The notes: generated by a model not told the origin, from the sequence alone. A DNA stretch of 64,000 bases from Microbacterium sp. (GCA_017306415.1 JAFKIL010000003.1:1-64000), one strand, 5' to 3'; counted from the first letter of the stretch, positions 1 to 14,991 are shown. Made by a program: numbers and translations.

Positions 1-628
<628 letters not shown>

Positions 629-849
629 GAATTTTGCTGCGACCAGACCGGAATAGATCGGGCCGAGCGAGTTTGATCTGACGATCGGATGTCATTGCTG
701 ACATCTCGTTTAATCTCAAAAGAATCTCATCGGTCAGGCAAGCTGACCGCGAGGTTTTTTGGCATTTGACAAGTGCACGCTGTTGAGTTCTCAAGGATCG
801 GATGCTCCTGCGTTCTGGCCTCTCGACCGACCCGCAGGGCAACTTCTCT
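629..849 (-). other. rRNA operon leader
   Basis: This is the transcribed leader between promoter P2 and the 16S gene. It contains the block TTGAGAACTCAACAGCGTGC (complement of about 775-794), a sequence typical of actinobacterial rrn leaders and linked in the literature to antitermination and processing. Next to it is a small hairpin (arms 731-737 and 743-749). No protein gene is supported here. The assignment rests on position and on recognition of the conserved block. Confidence 0.75.
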
Positions 850-877
850 ATCTTATCCGTCTCGCGCTGGCTGTCAA
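850..877 (-). promoter_or_regulatory. rrn promoter P2
   Basis: On the minus strand a perfect -35 TTGACA (complement of 872-877) is followed after 16 bases by -10 TAAGAT (complement of 850-855). It lies about 220 bases upstream of the 16S 5' end, as expected of an rRNA promoter. Confidence 0.8.
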
Positions 878-1062
878 ACCGACACGCCGAGGATCAGATG
901 TCCTGGGCGACAGCCGGAGACTGCTTTCCACGAGGGGATTCCCCATCGTAGACCAGACAACTGGCCACTCTCTAGGTGAGTCTTACGAAGGGGAGTTCGT
1001 TTTCCACTTGAGGGGGCGGGGCCGAGGCCCTCCGCTCTTCCCTTTGGGGCCGAACAAGAAAG

Positions 1063-1091
1063 ACTCTACGTGGATCCGATGGGTCTGCCAA
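1063..1091 (-). promoter_or_regulatory. rrn promoter P1 (upstream tandem promoter)
   Basis: On the minus strand -35 TTGGCA (complement of 1086-1091) and -10 TAGAGT (complement of 1063-1068) are separated by 17 bases. It sits about 190 bases upstream of P2 and shortly after the end of the preceding gene. Tandem promoters are common for rrn operons. This is a motif call only. Confidence 0.65.
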
Positions 1092-1144
1092 ATCGAGCTC
1101 GCATCCCGGGCGTGTCGCGGTTCGGAGATCGCGCTGCGCACCAC

Positions 1145-1948
1145 TCAGGCCGCGGACCGTGCCCGACGCCATCCGATCACGGTGCACAGGACGAGAGTGA
1201 CCATCGCCCAGGCTGCGCACGCCGGTGGGAGCACGCGGTATGCCAGATGCTGCGGTGTGTAGCCGGCGGTGAACGGGCCGAACGCGAGCAGCCCTCCGAC
1301 CCATGCGACGACGAGGATCACAGGGAGCGCGATGCCCCAGGCGACGGCCGCCCACCCCGGGATGCTCCGTCGGAATGGTGTGATCCGGGCCCGACGGAGC
1401 CAGGCGAGGGCGCAGATCGCCAGCACCAGCAATCCGCCCGCACTCGAGCCGTACTGCCACCACTTGTATCCGGCGAGCGGACCCCACATCGCGTCGAGGA
1501 CGGGGAGGATGTCCGTGCCCACGCGCCCTCGTGCGTGAACCAGTCCCAGGTGATTGATGTGCGTCGCGACACCGATCACCAGCGCGACGACGACAAGCGC
1601 CGCCCCCGGGAGGGACGGACGCCCGCGCCCTCGCATCGCGAACACGCCGAGGGCGCTGGGCACCGCGCCCGCCTCCCACCCTGCGGGCAGGCGCACGGCG
1701 AGCCAGGCCGGCGACAGGTCGCGCGCCGCCGGCCGGAGGACGCCTCGCCATACGATCAGGAGCGCCAGCGCGAGGAAGACTGTCGCGGGGAGCCAGGCGA
1801 AACTGTGGGTCATCCCGTAGGTGAGCGGACTCGCCCGGACGAAGAGCGGCAGGTCGGGTGTCATCGCCCCGACCGCCACAGCCGCCGGCAGCAACGGCCC
1901 CCGGGCGAACGGCAGCGCCACGATCGCGTGGCTGGGGGTGAATGGCAC
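1145..1948 (-). CDS. DUF4184 family membrane protein
   Basis: This 267-residue integral membrane protein belongs to the DUF4184 family, whose function is unknown. The family hallmark opens the protein: it begins VPFTPSHAIVALPF and continues to the MTPDLPLF block near residues 28-35. A second conserved block, GVATHINHLGLVH, lies mid-protein. Several hydrophobic segments follow, giving about five or six membrane spans. I chose GTG at 1948 because the family N-terminus starts there; the open frame runs further upstream but only through sequence inside tyrS. It lies 4 bases after the tyrS stop, so co-transcription with tyrS is likely. The conserved His and Asp residues suggest an enzymatic or metal-binding role, but nothing here proves one. 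Confidence 0.85.
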   Translation of the reverse strand: MPFTPSHAIVALPFARGPLLPAAVAVGAMTPDLPLFVRASPLTYGMTHSFAWLPATVFLALALLIVWRGVLRPAARDLSPAWLAVRLPAGWEAGAVPSALGVFAMRGRGRPSLPGAALVVVALVIGVATHINHLGLVHARGRVGTDILPVLDAMWGPLAGYKWWQYGSSAGGLLVLAICALAWLRRARITPFRRSIPGWAAVAWGIALPVILVVAWVGGLLAFGPFTAGYTPQHLAYRVLPPACAAWAMVTLVLCTVIGWRRARSAA

Positions 1949-1952
1949 GCGC

Positions 1953-3260
1953 TCAGCTGTCCGGGAACAGGCCGGCCAGGGTCTTCTTTCCTCGGCGCAG
2001 CACCGAGACTCCGCCGGGAAGCGACCAGGACAGCACCGCATCCTCCGCTTCCACACGGACACCGTCGAGGGACACGCCACCCTGCCCGATCGCTCGACGC
2101 GCCTCACTCATGCTCGAGACGAGCCCTGTGTCGACGAGGGCCTGGACCACCGTCGCCGCGGGGGCGACGACGGCGTTGGGCAGCTCCCGCAGCGCGCTGC
2201 GCAGCGTCTCGGGATCCAGCGACAGCAGGTCGCCCTGGCCGAACAGCGCCTCAGATGCGGCGACCACCGCTGTGGCTGCGGCCTCGCCGTGGACGAACGC
2301 GGTCGCCTCGACCGCCAGCCTCCGCTGCGCCGCCCGTCGGTAGGGTTCAGACTCCGTGAGCCGCGCGTACTCCTCGATCTCGGAGCGATCGAGGAAGGTG
2401 AAGATCTTCAGTCGCGCGACGACGTCCGCGTCGTCCGTGTTCAGCCAGAACTGGTAGAAGCGGTACGGGCTGCACATGGCCGGGTCGAGCCAGATCGCGT
2501 TGCCGGCGCTCTTGCCGAACTTGGTGCCATCCGCGTTGGTGATGAGCGGCGTGCCGAGCGCGTGCACCGTCGCTCCCTCCACGCGATGGATGAGATCCAC
2601 TCCCCCGGTGAGATTCCCCCACTGGTCGCTGCCGCCCGACTGCAGCACGCAGCCGTACTGCCGGTGCAGCTCGAGGTAGTCGAGCGCCTGAAGGATCTGG
2701 TAGCTGAACTCCGTGTAGCTGATTCCGGCTTCGGAGTTCAACCGAGCCGCCACCGCATCCTTCTTAATCATCGTGCCGACGCGGAAGTGCTTCCCGATCC
2801 CTCGGAGGAAGTCGATCGCGCTCAAGGGGGCGGTCCAGTCGAGGTTGTTCACGATGCGCGCGGCGTTGTCGCCCTCGAAGCTGAGGAAGCGCTCGACCTG
2901 GGCGCGCAGGTAGCCGACCCACTCCTCGACCGTCTCGACCGGATTGAGCACGCGCTCGGAGTCACGGCCACCCGGATCGCCGATGAGTCCGGTGGATCCC
3001 CCCACGAGACCGAGCGGCCGGTGTCCGGCGAGCTGCAGTCGACGCATGGTGAGCAGCTGCACGAGGTTGCCAAGGTGAAGGCTCGGAGCCGTGGGGTCGA
3101 ATCCGCAGTAGTAGGTGATCGGGTCACCGCCGAGCAGGGCGCGCAGCGCCTCCTGATCCGTGGACACGTGCACGAGGCCGCGCCAGACGAGCTCGTCCCA
3201 GACGTTCTCGAATGTCGGGTCGTTGGCCGGAGCTGTCGCGCTCAGAGGGGGCGTAGACAC
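1953..3260 (-). CDS. tyrS: Tyrosine--tRNA ligase
   Basis: TyrS charges tRNA-Tyr with tyrosine in the cytoplasm. It is a class I synthetase of 435 residues, normal for the bacterial TyrRS family. The HIGH-type motif reads HLGN at residues 62-65 and the KMSKS-type loop reads KFGKS at 247-251, as in many bacterial TyrRS enzymes. The tyrosine-binding strand GGSDQWGN lies near 209-216. A C-terminal S4 RNA-binding domain covers roughly residues 365-430. The GTG start at 3260 lies 7 bases after a -10-like TAGCCT, so the mRNA is probably leaderless. DUF4184 follows 4 bases downstream. Confidence 0.97.
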   Translation of the reverse strand: MSTPPLSATAPANDPTFENVWDELVWRGLVHVSTDQEALRALLGGDPITYYCGFDPTAPSLHLGNLVQLLTMRRLQLAGHRPLGLVGGSTGLIGDPGGRDSERVLNPVETVEEWVGYLRAQVERFLSFEGDNAARIVNNLDWTAPLSAIDFLRGIGKHFRVGTMIKKDAVAARLNSEAGISYTEFSYQILQALDYLELHRQYGCVLQSGGSDQWGNLTGGVDLIHRVEGATVHALGTPLITNADGTKFGKSAGNAIWLDPAMCSPYRFYQFWLNTDDADVVARLKIFTFLDRSEIEEYARLTESEPYRRAAQRRLAVEATAFVHGEAAATAVVAASEALFGQGDLLSLDPETLRSALRELPNAVVAPAATVVQALVDTGLVSSMSEARRAIGQGGVSLDGVRVEAEDAVLSWSLPGGVSVLRRGKKTLAGLFPDS

Positions 3261-3267
3261 GCGTTTC

Positions 3268-3273
3268 AGGCTA
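3268..3273 (-). promoter_or_regulatory. -10 box of tyrS (leaderless)
   Basis: TAGCCT on the minus strand ends 7 bases before the GTG start of tyrS. Transcription would therefore begin at or next to the start codon. There is no Shine-Dalgarno sequence. Confidence 0.55.
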
Positions 3274-3347
3274 TCAGCGGCCTCGATCGCCGGCAGTGCG
3301 ACGAACGGGGCCCCCGGTATTCCGAGGGATAAGCCTGGTACCTCATG

Positions 3348-3376
3348 TTGACCTAGAGCAGCGTATAGACTTTATC
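3348..3376 (+). promoter_or_regulatory. Promoter of the satD-like gene
   Basis: TTGACC at 3348-3353 and TTTATC at 3371-3376 are 17 bases apart. They lie in a markedly AT-rich island (about 3361-3415) that stands out from the GC-rich surroundings. A Shine-Dalgarno GGAGGA follows at 3416-3421. The AT-rich block may also hold an operator, but no clear inverted repeat decides this. Confidence 0.5.
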
Positions 3377-3424
3377 TTGTTTAGCTTTCATGCTTGATTT
3401 GGACGAATTCAGTCTGGAGGATTG

Positions 3425-4015
3425 ATGTATGTGATCACGGCCGATCAGAAGGCCAGCCGCAGCCATGCCGACCTCGTCCCCGCCGCGCTCGAGGAGATCG
3501 ACGAGATCGCCGGAGGGCGACTGACGCTCCCTCCCGAGCGGAGCACAGGAGACGAGCTGCAGGCGGTGACGGGCGACGCCCGCGCCGTGATGGACATCGT
3601 GATGCACCTCACCCGAGAACGGCATTGGAGCGTCGGCATCGGCGTGGGCGCCGTCGATCAGCCGCTGCCGCGCGAGACCCGAGCCGCGCGCGGCGAGGCG
3701 TTCGTCCGCGCCAGGGACGCCGTCGAGCGCGCGAAGTCGGCGCCCGGCCGCGTCGCGATCACCGCAGACCATGCCACGGACGCCCTCGACACGGAGGCGC
3801 TCATGCGACTTCTCGTCGACCTGCGGGACCGCCGCACCCCCCAGGGGTGGGAGGTCGCGGACCTCCTGGCGACCGGGATCACGCAGAAGCAGGTCGCGAC
3901 CCGACTCGGCATCAGTCCCGCTGCGGTGAGCCTCCGCGCGAGCAGCGCCGCACTCCGTATCGAGGAGGGGGCGATCCCCGCGCTCGCCCGCCTGCTGGGA
4001 CGCCTCGACACCTGA
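3425..4015 (+). CDS. SatD-like protein with C-terminal helix-turn-helix
   Basis: This is a 196-residue soluble protein. Its N-terminal part resembles the SatD family: it opens MYVITADQKASR and carries a STGDELQAV block near residues 41-49, matching the GDE-type core of SatD proteins. The C-terminal part (about 145-180, GITQKQVATRLGISPAAVS) is a helix-turn-helix, suggesting DNA binding, perhaps autoregulation. The function of SatD proteins is not established. The ATG at 3425 follows GGAGGA; an adjacent TTG at 3422 is a less likely start. The next gene encodes a membrane protein 45 bases downstream, and SatD genes are often paired with membrane proteins. The family assignment is moderate. Confidence 0.6.
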   Translation: MYVITADQKASRSHADLVPAALEEIDEIAGGRLTLPPERSTGDELQAVTGDARAVMDIVMHLTRERHWSVGIGVGAVDQPLPRETRAARGEAFVRARDAVERAKSAPGRVAITADHATDALDTEALMRLLVDLRDRRTPQGWEVADLLATGITQKQVATRLGISPAAVSLRASSAALRIEEGAIPALARLLGRLDT

Positions 4016-4060
4016 GCCGAGCCGGAGAGCGTGTCCGCCACCCGTGCCAGACTGGCGCGC

Positions 4061-4648
4061 ATGGTGTTCGCAATGCCGGAGGCGCTCGTGGCCGCCATTC
4101 TGTCGATCTTCCTGTTCCTCGTGATGTGCGGCGCCCTCGTCCTCGTCGTCGTCAGCTTGCGGCACCCGACGACGCTGCCGCTCATCATCGCGACGGGACT
4201 CGTCGTCCTCGCCCTCGCCGTCGTCATCGTCTCCCCCGTCAACGTGCCGACCATCATGGGGCTGATCCTCGCCCTGCTCGGCATCGCCCTCGGGGTCGTC
4301 GGCGGAAATCCGCTCACTCGCCGCATCCTCGAGATCGCCACCCACGGCCGCGTCCACGAGACCTCGGACGGCGGGATCCGGGTCGATGCCACTCCCGACG
4401 ACGGCACGGCCGGCACCGTGCTCCTGCGGGGCGGCACGACCATCGGGTATCTCGAGCGGGTCGCTGCGGTCATCGGGATCGTCGCCGGGTTCCCCGAGGC
4501 TCTCGCGGTCATCGTCGCCGTCAAGGGCGTCGGCCGGTTCTCGGAGCTCGCCTCCGCGGAGGCCCGCGAGCGCTTCATCATCGGGACGCTTGCGAGCCTC
4601 CTGTGGGCCTGCGTCGTTGCGGCGCTCGTGCGCCTCGCGATCTGGTAA
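4061..4648 (+). CDS. Membrane protein paired with the satD-like gene
   Basis: This 195-residue protein of unknown function has about five hydrophobic segments: three in the N-terminal third, then a soluble loop (about residues 95-130), then two near the C-terminus. The C-terminal part contains GVGRFSEL followed by ERFIIGTLASLLWA, a pattern I associate with membrane partners of SatD proteins. The start is uncertain. GTG at 4031 is in frame, but ATG at 4061 lies 7 bases after a -10-like CAGACT (4048-4053), matching the leaderless arrangement of other genes here. It ends 4 bases before the convergent argH stop. Confidence 0.6.
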   Translation: MVFAMPEALVAAILSIFLFLVMCGALVLVVVSLRHPTTLPLIIATGLVVLALAVVIVSPVNVPTIMGLILALLGIALGVVGGNPLTRRILEIATHGRVHETSDGGIRVDATPDDGTAGTVLLRGGTTIGYLERVAAVIGIVAGFPEALAVIVAVKGVGRFSELASAEARERFIIGTLASLLWACVVAALVRLAIW

Positions 4649-4651
4649 CCG

Positions 4652-7016
<2,365 letters not shown>

Positions 7017-7020
<4 letters not shown>

Positions 7021-8285
7021 GCGGGTACCTCCGAGGTGGATGCGTCGAGGGCGGACGAATTCTCGACGGACGCGAGGGCGGCCGCGAACAGCTCGGCGAA
7101 CTCGTCGATCTCGACGTCGCCGATGTTGAGGGGCGGCACCAGCCGGATCGTCCGGTCGTTGGGCGCGTTGATCACGAGGCCCAACTCCTGGGCCGCAGCG
7201 ACGAGCTCCTTCGCGACCGGATGCCGCAGCTGCACGCCGATCAGCAGTCCGAGTCCGCTGCAGCCGCTCACCAATGCGGAGCCGATGCCGAGGACCACCT
7301 CGCGGATCTGCGCGCCGCGCACGCGCGCGTTCTCGAGCAGCCCCGCGCGCTCGATCTCGGCCAGGACCGCGCCCGCCACGGCGGTGCCGAGCGCGTTGCC
7401 GCCGAAGGTCGATCCGTGCGTGCCCGGATAGAACAGCTCGCTCGCGGCCCCGAACGTGATCAGCGCGCCGATCGGGAATCCGCCGCCGATCCCCTTCGCC
7501 ACGGTGATCGCGTCCGGCGTGATCCCGGCGTGCTGGAAAGCGAACCACTCCCCCGTCCGGCCGGCGCCGGTCTGGATCTCGTCCACGATCAGGAGCGCTC
7601 CGTGGCGACGGGTCAGCTCACGGGCCGCCTGCAGGTAGCCGCCGGGCAGATCGACCACTCCGGCCTCGCCCTTGATCGGCTCGACGAAGAGCGCGGCGAC
7701 GCGATCGTCGATGGCCGCCTCGAGCGCCTCGATGGTGGAGTCGAGGAACTCGACGCCGGGGACCATCGGCTCGAACGGCTGGCGCATCCCGTGCTTGCCC
7801 GTCAGCGCGAGGGTGCCCATCGTCCGCCCGTGGAAGCCGTTCGTGAGAGCGAGGATCCGAGTGCGCCCCGCTCCTCCTGCACTCGCGCCGTGCAGACGCG
7901 CCAGCTTGAATGCCGCCTCGTTCGCCTCGGCGCCGGAGTTGCCGAAGTAGACCCGGCCGTCCTCCCCCGCCCCTGCGAGACGCTTGAGCCGCGCCGCCAG
8001 CTGGAGCTGGGGGCGGGTGGCGAAATAGTTCGAGACGTGGGCGAGCGTCGCCGCCTGCGCGGCCAGGGCCTCGACGAAGACGGGATGCGCGTGCCCGAGG
8101 GAGTTGACCGCGATCCCCGCGAGGAAGTCGAGGTAGCGACGGCCGCCGTCATCCCACACGTATGCGCCCTCGCCCCGTACGAACAGCGCGAGCCGATCGC
8201 CGAAGCTGCGCACCAGGTCGCGGCCCGCGTCGTCGCGCCAGCCCGCTACGCCTGCGACTGCCTCGGTCATCGCATCCTCCGTCAC
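7017..8285 (-). CDS. argD: Acetylornithine aminotransferase
   Basis: ArgD is a class III PLP-dependent aminotransferase that converts N-acetylglutamate semialdehyde to N-acetylornithine. In the 422-residue protein the PLP-binding Lys is K264 in [12 protein letters not shown]. The cofactor Asp lies in [11 protein letters not shown] (235-243), and GNSGAEANE (115-123) binds phosphate. The start GTG at 8285 overlaps the argB stop (GTGA); an internal ATG five codons later is an alternative. ArgD enzymes often also act in the lysine pathway as succinyl-DAP aminotransferase; that is possible here but not shown. Confidence 0.96.
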
Positions 8286-9181
8286 TGCGCCACCACCTCT
8301 GTTCCGATTCCGTTCTGCGTGAAGATCTCCACGAGCACCGAGTGCGGCACCCGCCCGTCGATGATCGCCGCCGTGTCCACGCCTCCGACGACAGCGTCGA
8401 GGCAGGCCTGCATCTTGGGGATCATCCCCGACTCGAGGCGCGGCAGCATGTCCCTCAGCTGGGCGACCGTGAGGTGCGACACGAGGCTCTCGCGGTTCGG
8501 CCAGTCCGCGTAGAGTCCCGGCACGTCCGTGAGGACGACGAGCTTCGTCGCCTTGAGCGCGACCGCGAGCGCGGCGGCCGCGGCATCCGCATTCACATTC
8601 AGCGAGGCACCGGGGGCATCGAGGTCCGGCGCGATGCTGGAGACCACCGGGATCCGCCCCGCTGCGAGGTGGTCGAGCACGGGCTGCGGATCGACCTCGA
8701 CCACATCGCCCACGCGACCGAGGTCGTGCTCGACGCCGTCGACGACCACTCCGCGCCGGCGGCCGCCGAAGAGGCCCGCGTCCTCTCCCGAGAGGCCCGT
8801 CGCGAGCGGGCCGTGCGCGTTGATCTTGGCCACGAGCTGGGGGTTGATCTGCCCTGTCAGCACCATCCGGACGACCGAGATCGCCTCCGTGCTCGTGACC
8901 CGGTAGCCCCCCTTGAACTCGCTCGGGATCTCGAGGCGGTCGAGCATCGAGGAGATCTGCGGACCTCCTCCGTGCACGACGACGGGCTTCGCTCCCACGT
9001 AGCGGAGGTAGGCGATGTCCGCGGCGAAGGCGTCCTGCAGCTCCTCCGAGATCATGGCGTTGCCGCCGTACTTCACGACGATCACCTGGTCGCGGTAGCG
9101 CTTGAGCCAGGGCAGCGACTCGATGAGCGTCGCCGCCCGCGCGGAGGCGATTGCGGGATCGGTGTCCTGGATGTCGGTCAT
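8282..9181 (-). CDS. argB: Acetylglutamate kinase
   Basis: ArgB phosphorylates N-acetylglutamate, usually the feedback-controlled step of the cyclic arginine pathway. The 299-residue protein has the amino acid kinase signature VVKYGGNAM near residues 35-43 and [10 protein letters not shown] near 69-78. The N-terminal extension of about 30 residues before the kinase core resembles the N-terminal helix that mediates hexamer formation in arginine-sensitive NAGKs, so feedback inhibition by arginine is likely (inference). Both ends overlap neighbours by four bases (argJ upstream, argD downstream). Confidence 0.96.
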   Translation of the reverse strand: MTDIQDTDPAIASARAATLIESLPWLKRYRDQVIVVKYGGNAMISEELQDAFAADIAYLRYVGAKPVVVHGGGPQISSMLDRLEIPSEFKGGYRVTSTEAISVVRMVLTGQINPQLVAKINAHGPLATGLSGEDAGLFGGRRRGVVVDGVEHDLGRVGDVVEVDPQPVLDHLAAGRIPVVSSIAPDLDAPGASLNVNADAAAAALAVALKATKLVVLTDVPGLYADWPNRESLVSHLTVAQLRDMLPRLESGMIPKMQACLDAVVGGVDTAAIIDGRVPHSVLVEIFTQNGIGTEVVAQ

Positions 9182-10335
9182 GACGAGTAGGCGCTGTTCT
9201 CGTGGACGTAGTCGTGGGTGAGGTCGTTCGTCAGGATGGTGGCGGTGGCGTCGCCCCTGCGGAGGTCGATGACGACGTGGGTCGCGCGCGGCGTCAGATC
9301 CACGTCGTCGCGCGGGCGATCGGGGCCTCCGGCCGTGCAGACGCGGACACCGTTCATCCAGACGTCCACATCGTAGGGGTCGAACTGCGCGTCGGTCGTA
9401 CCGATCGCGGCGAGCACCCGTCCCCAGTTGGGGTCGTTGCCGAACACCGCGGCCTTGAAGAGGTTGTTGCGCGCGACGGAGCGGCCGACCTCGACGGCAT
9501 CCGATTCGGACGCGGCATGAACAACCTCGATCGTGATGTCATGGCTCGCTCCCTCGGCGTCGCCCTGCAGCTGACGCGCGAGGTCGGAGCAGACCTCGCG
9601 GAGCGCCGCGGTGAACCCGTCGAGGTCCGGAGTGACGCCGGACGCGCCACTGGCGAGCAGGGTCACCTGATCGTTGGTCGACATGCACCCGTCCGAGTCG
9701 AGGCGGTCGAAGGTGACGCGGGTCGCACCGCGGAGTGCGGCGTCCGCCTGAGCGGCGTCGAGCACGGCGTCCGTCGTGATCACGACGAGCATCGTGGCAA
9801 GGCCCGGCGCGAGCATGCCCGCACCCTTCGCCATTCCGCCGATCGTCCACCCGTCGCCGACGTGCACGGCGGTCTTCGGCACGGTGTCCGTGGTCATGAT
9901 GGCGGCCGCGGCATCGTCTCCGCCGTCGGGTGCGAGGGCGGCGACGCCGCGCTCGACGCCCTCGAGCACCTTGGCCCGGAACACCTCGTCGCCCGACCCG
10001 ATCAGGCCGGTCGAGCAGACCAGCACGTCACCGGCGCTCACTCCGAGGAGCTCCCCTGCGCGCTCCGCAGTCTGATGGGTGGTCTGGAACCCGAAGGAGC
10101 CGGTGAAGCAGTTCGCGCCGCCCGAGTTGAGGACGATCGCCTCCACGACGCCGTCGGCCACGGCCTGCTGCGACCACAGGATCGGGTTCGCCTTCGCGCG
10201 ATTGCTGGTGAACACCGCCGCCCCGACCTTGAGCGGTCCGCGGTTGACGACGACCGCGACGTCGGGCCGACCGGTCGACTTGAGCGCGACGGCGACACCG
10301 GACGCTTCGAATCCCTGGGCTGCGGTGACGCTCAC
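9178..10335 (-). CDS. argJ: Bifunctional glutamate N-acetyltransferase/ornithine acetyltransferase
   Basis: ArgJ transfers the acetyl group from N-acetylornithine to glutamate, recycling it in the pathway. It is made as a 385-residue precursor that cleaves itself before a Thr. Here that residue is T181 in APGLATMLV, with cleavage expected between A180 and T181 to give alpha and beta chains. The upstream KGAGM block and the oxyanion Thr pair (SNRAKAN and CSTG regions) are present. The GTG start at 10335 overlaps the argC stop. Whether it also makes acetylglutamate from acetyl-CoA cannot be read from sequence. Confidence 0.96.
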   Translation of the reverse strand: MSVTAAQGFEASGVAVALKSTGRPDVAVVVNRGPLKVGAAVFTSNRAKANPILWSQQAVADGVVEAIVLNSGGANCFTGSFGFQTTHQTAERAGELLGVSAGDVLVCSTGLIGSGDEVFRAKVLEGVERGVAALAPDGGDDAAAAIMTTDTVPKTAVHVGDGWTIGGMAKGAGMLAPGLATMLVVITTDAVLDAAQADAALRGATRVTFDRLDSDGCMSTNDQVTLLASGASGVTPDLDGFTAALREVCSDLARQLQGDAEGASHDITIEVVHAASESDAVEVGRSVARNNLFKAAVFGNDPNWGRVLAAIGTTDAQFDPYDVDVWMNGVRVCTAGGPDRPRDDVDLTPRATHVVIDLRRGDATATILTNDLTHDYVHENSAYSS

Positions 10336-11381
10336 GGGGCGACTCCGTTCACGGTGAGGCCGCGGTCCTCCGGGAGGCCGAGCGCGATGTTCATGGACTG
10401 GACGGCCGCGCCCGCGGTGCCCTTGACGAGGTTGTCGACGGCGGCGACGACGGTGACCCGTCCCGCGGTCCGATCGATCGCGATACCCATCAGCGCCGTG
10501 TTGGCGCCGAGCACGTCTGCCGTGCGCGGGAACGAACCGTCAGGGAGCAGCTGGACGAACGTCTCGTCGCCGTACGCGGCCTCCCACGCAGCCCGGATCT
10601 CGTCGTCGGTGACGCCACCCGCGATCCGCGCGCTCGACGTGGCGAGGATGCCGCGCGCCATCGGCACGATGACGGGCGTGAACGTGATCCGGATGTCGTC
10701 GGCGGGGGCACCCGCGGCCGCGAGTGCCTGCCGGATCTCCGGGATGTGCCGGTGCACGCCGCCCACCGCGTACGGATTGGCCGAGCCCAGGATCTCGCTG
10801 CCCAGCAGGTGCGGCTTGAGGCTCTTGCCCGCCCCCGACGGCCCGACGGCGAGCACGCTCACGATATCGGCGGGATCGATGACACCCGCCGCGATGCCGG
10901 GGGCGAGGCTGAGGCTGACGGTGCTCGCGTTGCACCCGGGCGCCGCGATACGCGACGCGCCGACGAGGCGCGCCCGCTGCTTCGCGCCGTCCACCGGCAG
11001 CTCCGGGACGCCGTAGGCCCACGCGTCGTGGAACGGGCCGCCGTAGAACGCGTCCCAATCGGCGCGGGACTCCAGTCGGTGGTCCGCGCCGGCATCGATC
11101 ACGAGGGGCACGTCGGCGAGGGCGTCGGTGTACTGACCGGACTGCCCGTGCGGGAGCGCGAGCACGACCACGTCATGCCCCGCGAGCACCTCCGGCGACG
11201 TCTCGCGGAGCGTGTGATGCGCCAGCGAGCGCAGGTGCGGCTGGTGCGCCACGAGGGGCTGACCGGCGTTGGCGTGCGCGGTGACGGTGCGGATCTCGAC
11301 GTCGGGATGTGCGGCCAGGATGCGGAGGATCTCTCCCCCCGCGTAGCCGGAGGCGCCGGAGACGGCGACCGAATAGGTCAT
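10332..11381 (-). CDS. argC: N-acetyl-gamma-glutamyl-phosphate reductase
   Basis: ArgC reduces N-acetylglutamyl phosphate to the semialdehyde with NADPH. The 349-residue protein has a Rossmann start [13 protein letters not shown] (residues 8-20) and the catalytic Cys C150 in AAPGCNAS. Its active-site His is expected in the [10 protein letters not shown] stretch of the C-terminal domain. The ATG at 11381 has a good Shine-Dalgarno (AAGGTGG). It is the first gene of argCJBDFH; the 270 bases upstream carry the operon promoter, but I could not pinpoint an ArgR box. Confidence 0.97.
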   Translation of the reverse strand: MTYSVAVSGASGYAGGEILRILAAHPDVEIRTVTAHANAGQPLVAHQPHLRSLAHHTLRETSPEVLAGHDVVVLALPHGQSGQYTDALADVPLVIDAGADHRLESRADWDAFYGGPFHDAWAYGVPELPVDGAKQRARLVGASRIAAPGCNASTVSLSLAPGIAAGVIDPADIVSVLAVGPSGAGKSLKPHLLGSEILGSANPYAVGGVHRHIPEIRQALAAAGAPADDIRITFTPVIVPMARGILATSSARIAGGVTDDEIRAAWEAAYGDETFVQLLPDGSFPRTADVLGANTALMGIAIDRTAGRVTVVAAVDNLVKGTAGAAVQSMNIALGLPEDRGLTVNGVAP

Positions 11382-11651
11382 GCTTCCACCTTAGTTTCCA
11401 GAGGGTGCCGCCCACGCGCGGTGGGCTCGGCGGACGGGGCCGAGGCGGCGACACCTGCGCATGCGCGCGATGGCGCGACGCAGGGCCGCCTAGAGTCGGC
11501 GGTCGGCCGGGCGTCGACGCGCGGAACCGAGGCTCGAAGCGAGCGTCTCGAGGTTCGCGGCGGCCGGAAGCATGGGCCCGACGATAGCGGCCTCATCCCG
11601 GCGACCGCAAATCAGGGGCGTCACACACCAGCCGAACGGCGGGGAACGCCC
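11382..11651 (-). other. Intergenic region upstream of argC
   Basis: These 270 bases separate argC from the gene at 11652. They should hold the arg operon promoter. The only symmetric element I see is the short palindrome GCGCATGCGC (11457-11466). A 72-codon open frame (11378-11596, minus) ends in an ATGA overlap with argC, but its Arg/Pro/Ser-rich composition and lack of a ribosome site make it doubtful. Confidence 0.4.
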
Positions 11652-12395
11652 TCAGCCCAGGCGCGCGTTCAGGAAGGCGAGCGTGCGCCTCCACGCGTCG
11701 GCCGCTTCGTCCGGGCGGAAGCGCGATCCGGTGTCGTTGAAGAACGCGTGTCCGGCATCCGGGTAGATGACGGCCTCGAAGTCCACGCCGGCCTGCGCCA
11801 TGTCCTCCCGCACACTCGGGAGCGCGTCGATGAGAGCCGGGTCGTGGGCGCCGTACAGCGCGAGCACCGGGGCCTCGATGTCGTGCATCCGATCGGGTGC
11901 CGGTGCGCTCCCGTAGAACGGCACCGCGGCGCGGATCCTGTCGTCGGATGCGGCGAGCAGGAACGTGTACGTCCCGCCGAAGCAGAAGCCCACCGCGCCG
12001 AGGCGTCCGTCGACACCGGGCTGGTCGCCCAGCCAATCGACGACCCGCTGCAGCGCGCCGACAGCCCACTCGGCGTACTCAGGCGAGCGCACGGCGGTCA
12101 ACGCATCGCGCAGGCGGGGCTGAGCGGCCACGCGCACCGCCTCATCCGGGTCGTTCATGAGAGCGAACAGCTCGCTCCCCAGTGCGGGTGCGACCCCACC
12201 GTGGCTGAGGATGTCGGGGGCGACGACGAGATAGCCCTCCGCGGCGAAGCGCTCCGCCACATCCAGGATGTGCGCGGTCAGACCCCAGATCTCGTGGATC
12301 ACGACGAGTCCCCCGACCGGATCGCCCGTGGGCCGGACCACTGCGACGTCGAGCGGTCGGCCGTCTGCGGCGGCGAGGGAGATCGTCTCGGGCAT
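11652..12395 (-). CDS. Dienelactone hydrolase family protein
   Basis: This 247-residue cytoplasmic alpha/beta hydrolase is of the dienelactone hydrolase family. The nucleophile is Cys138 in GFCFGG, as in true dienelactone hydrolases. The conserved Glu lies in VIHEIWGL (near 35), the Asp in YGAHDP, and the His in AGHAFFND near the C-terminus. The native substrate is unknown; many chromosomal members are general carboxylesterases rather than aromatic-degradation enzymes, and no degradation genes are nearby. The ATG at 12395 lies 6 bases after TAGCGT, suggesting a leaderless transcript. Confidence 0.88.
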   Translation of the reverse strand: MPETISLAAADGRPLDVAVVRPTGDPVGGLVVIHEIWGLTAHILDVAERFAAEGYLVVAPDILSHGGVAPALGSELFALMNDPDEAVRVAAQPRLRDALTAVRSPEYAEWAVGALQRVVDWLGDQPGVDGRLGAVGFCFGGTYTFLLAASDDRIRAAVPFYGSAPAPDRMHDIEAPVLALYGAHDPALIDALPSVREDMAQAGVDFEAVIYPDAGHAFFNDTGSRFRPDEAADAWRRTLAFLNARLG

Positions 12396-12401
12396 GGATC
12401 C

Positions 12402-12407
12402 ACGCTA
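12402..12407 (-). promoter_or_regulatory. -10 box of the dienelactone hydrolase gene (leaderless)
   Basis: TAGCGT on the minus strand is separated by 6 bases from the ATG at 12395. No Shine-Dalgarno is present, which fits leaderless initiation. Confidence 0.55.
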
Positions 12408-12460
12408 CGCCGGATCGGCGAGAGCCGGCCCGGCGCCCCGGTCGCGGTCGGTCGACGCGG

Positions 12461-14991
<2,531 letters not shown>

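Noticed and set aside
731-760. Plus-strand hairpin followed by a T-run, looking like an intrinsic terminator
   Set aside because: No plus-strand gene precedes it. It lies within the rRNA leader on the other strand, where it is better read as a leader hairpin.
11457-11466. Palindrome GCGCATGCGC as an ArgR box
   Set aside because: Too short and GC-rich to separate from chance; ARG boxes are usually longer and AT-richer.
11378-11596. 72-codon frame ending in an ATGA overlap with argC, possible leader peptide
   Set aside because: Arg/Pro/Ser-rich composition without a ribosome site or leaderless box; no run of Arg codons near its end that would suggest attenuation.
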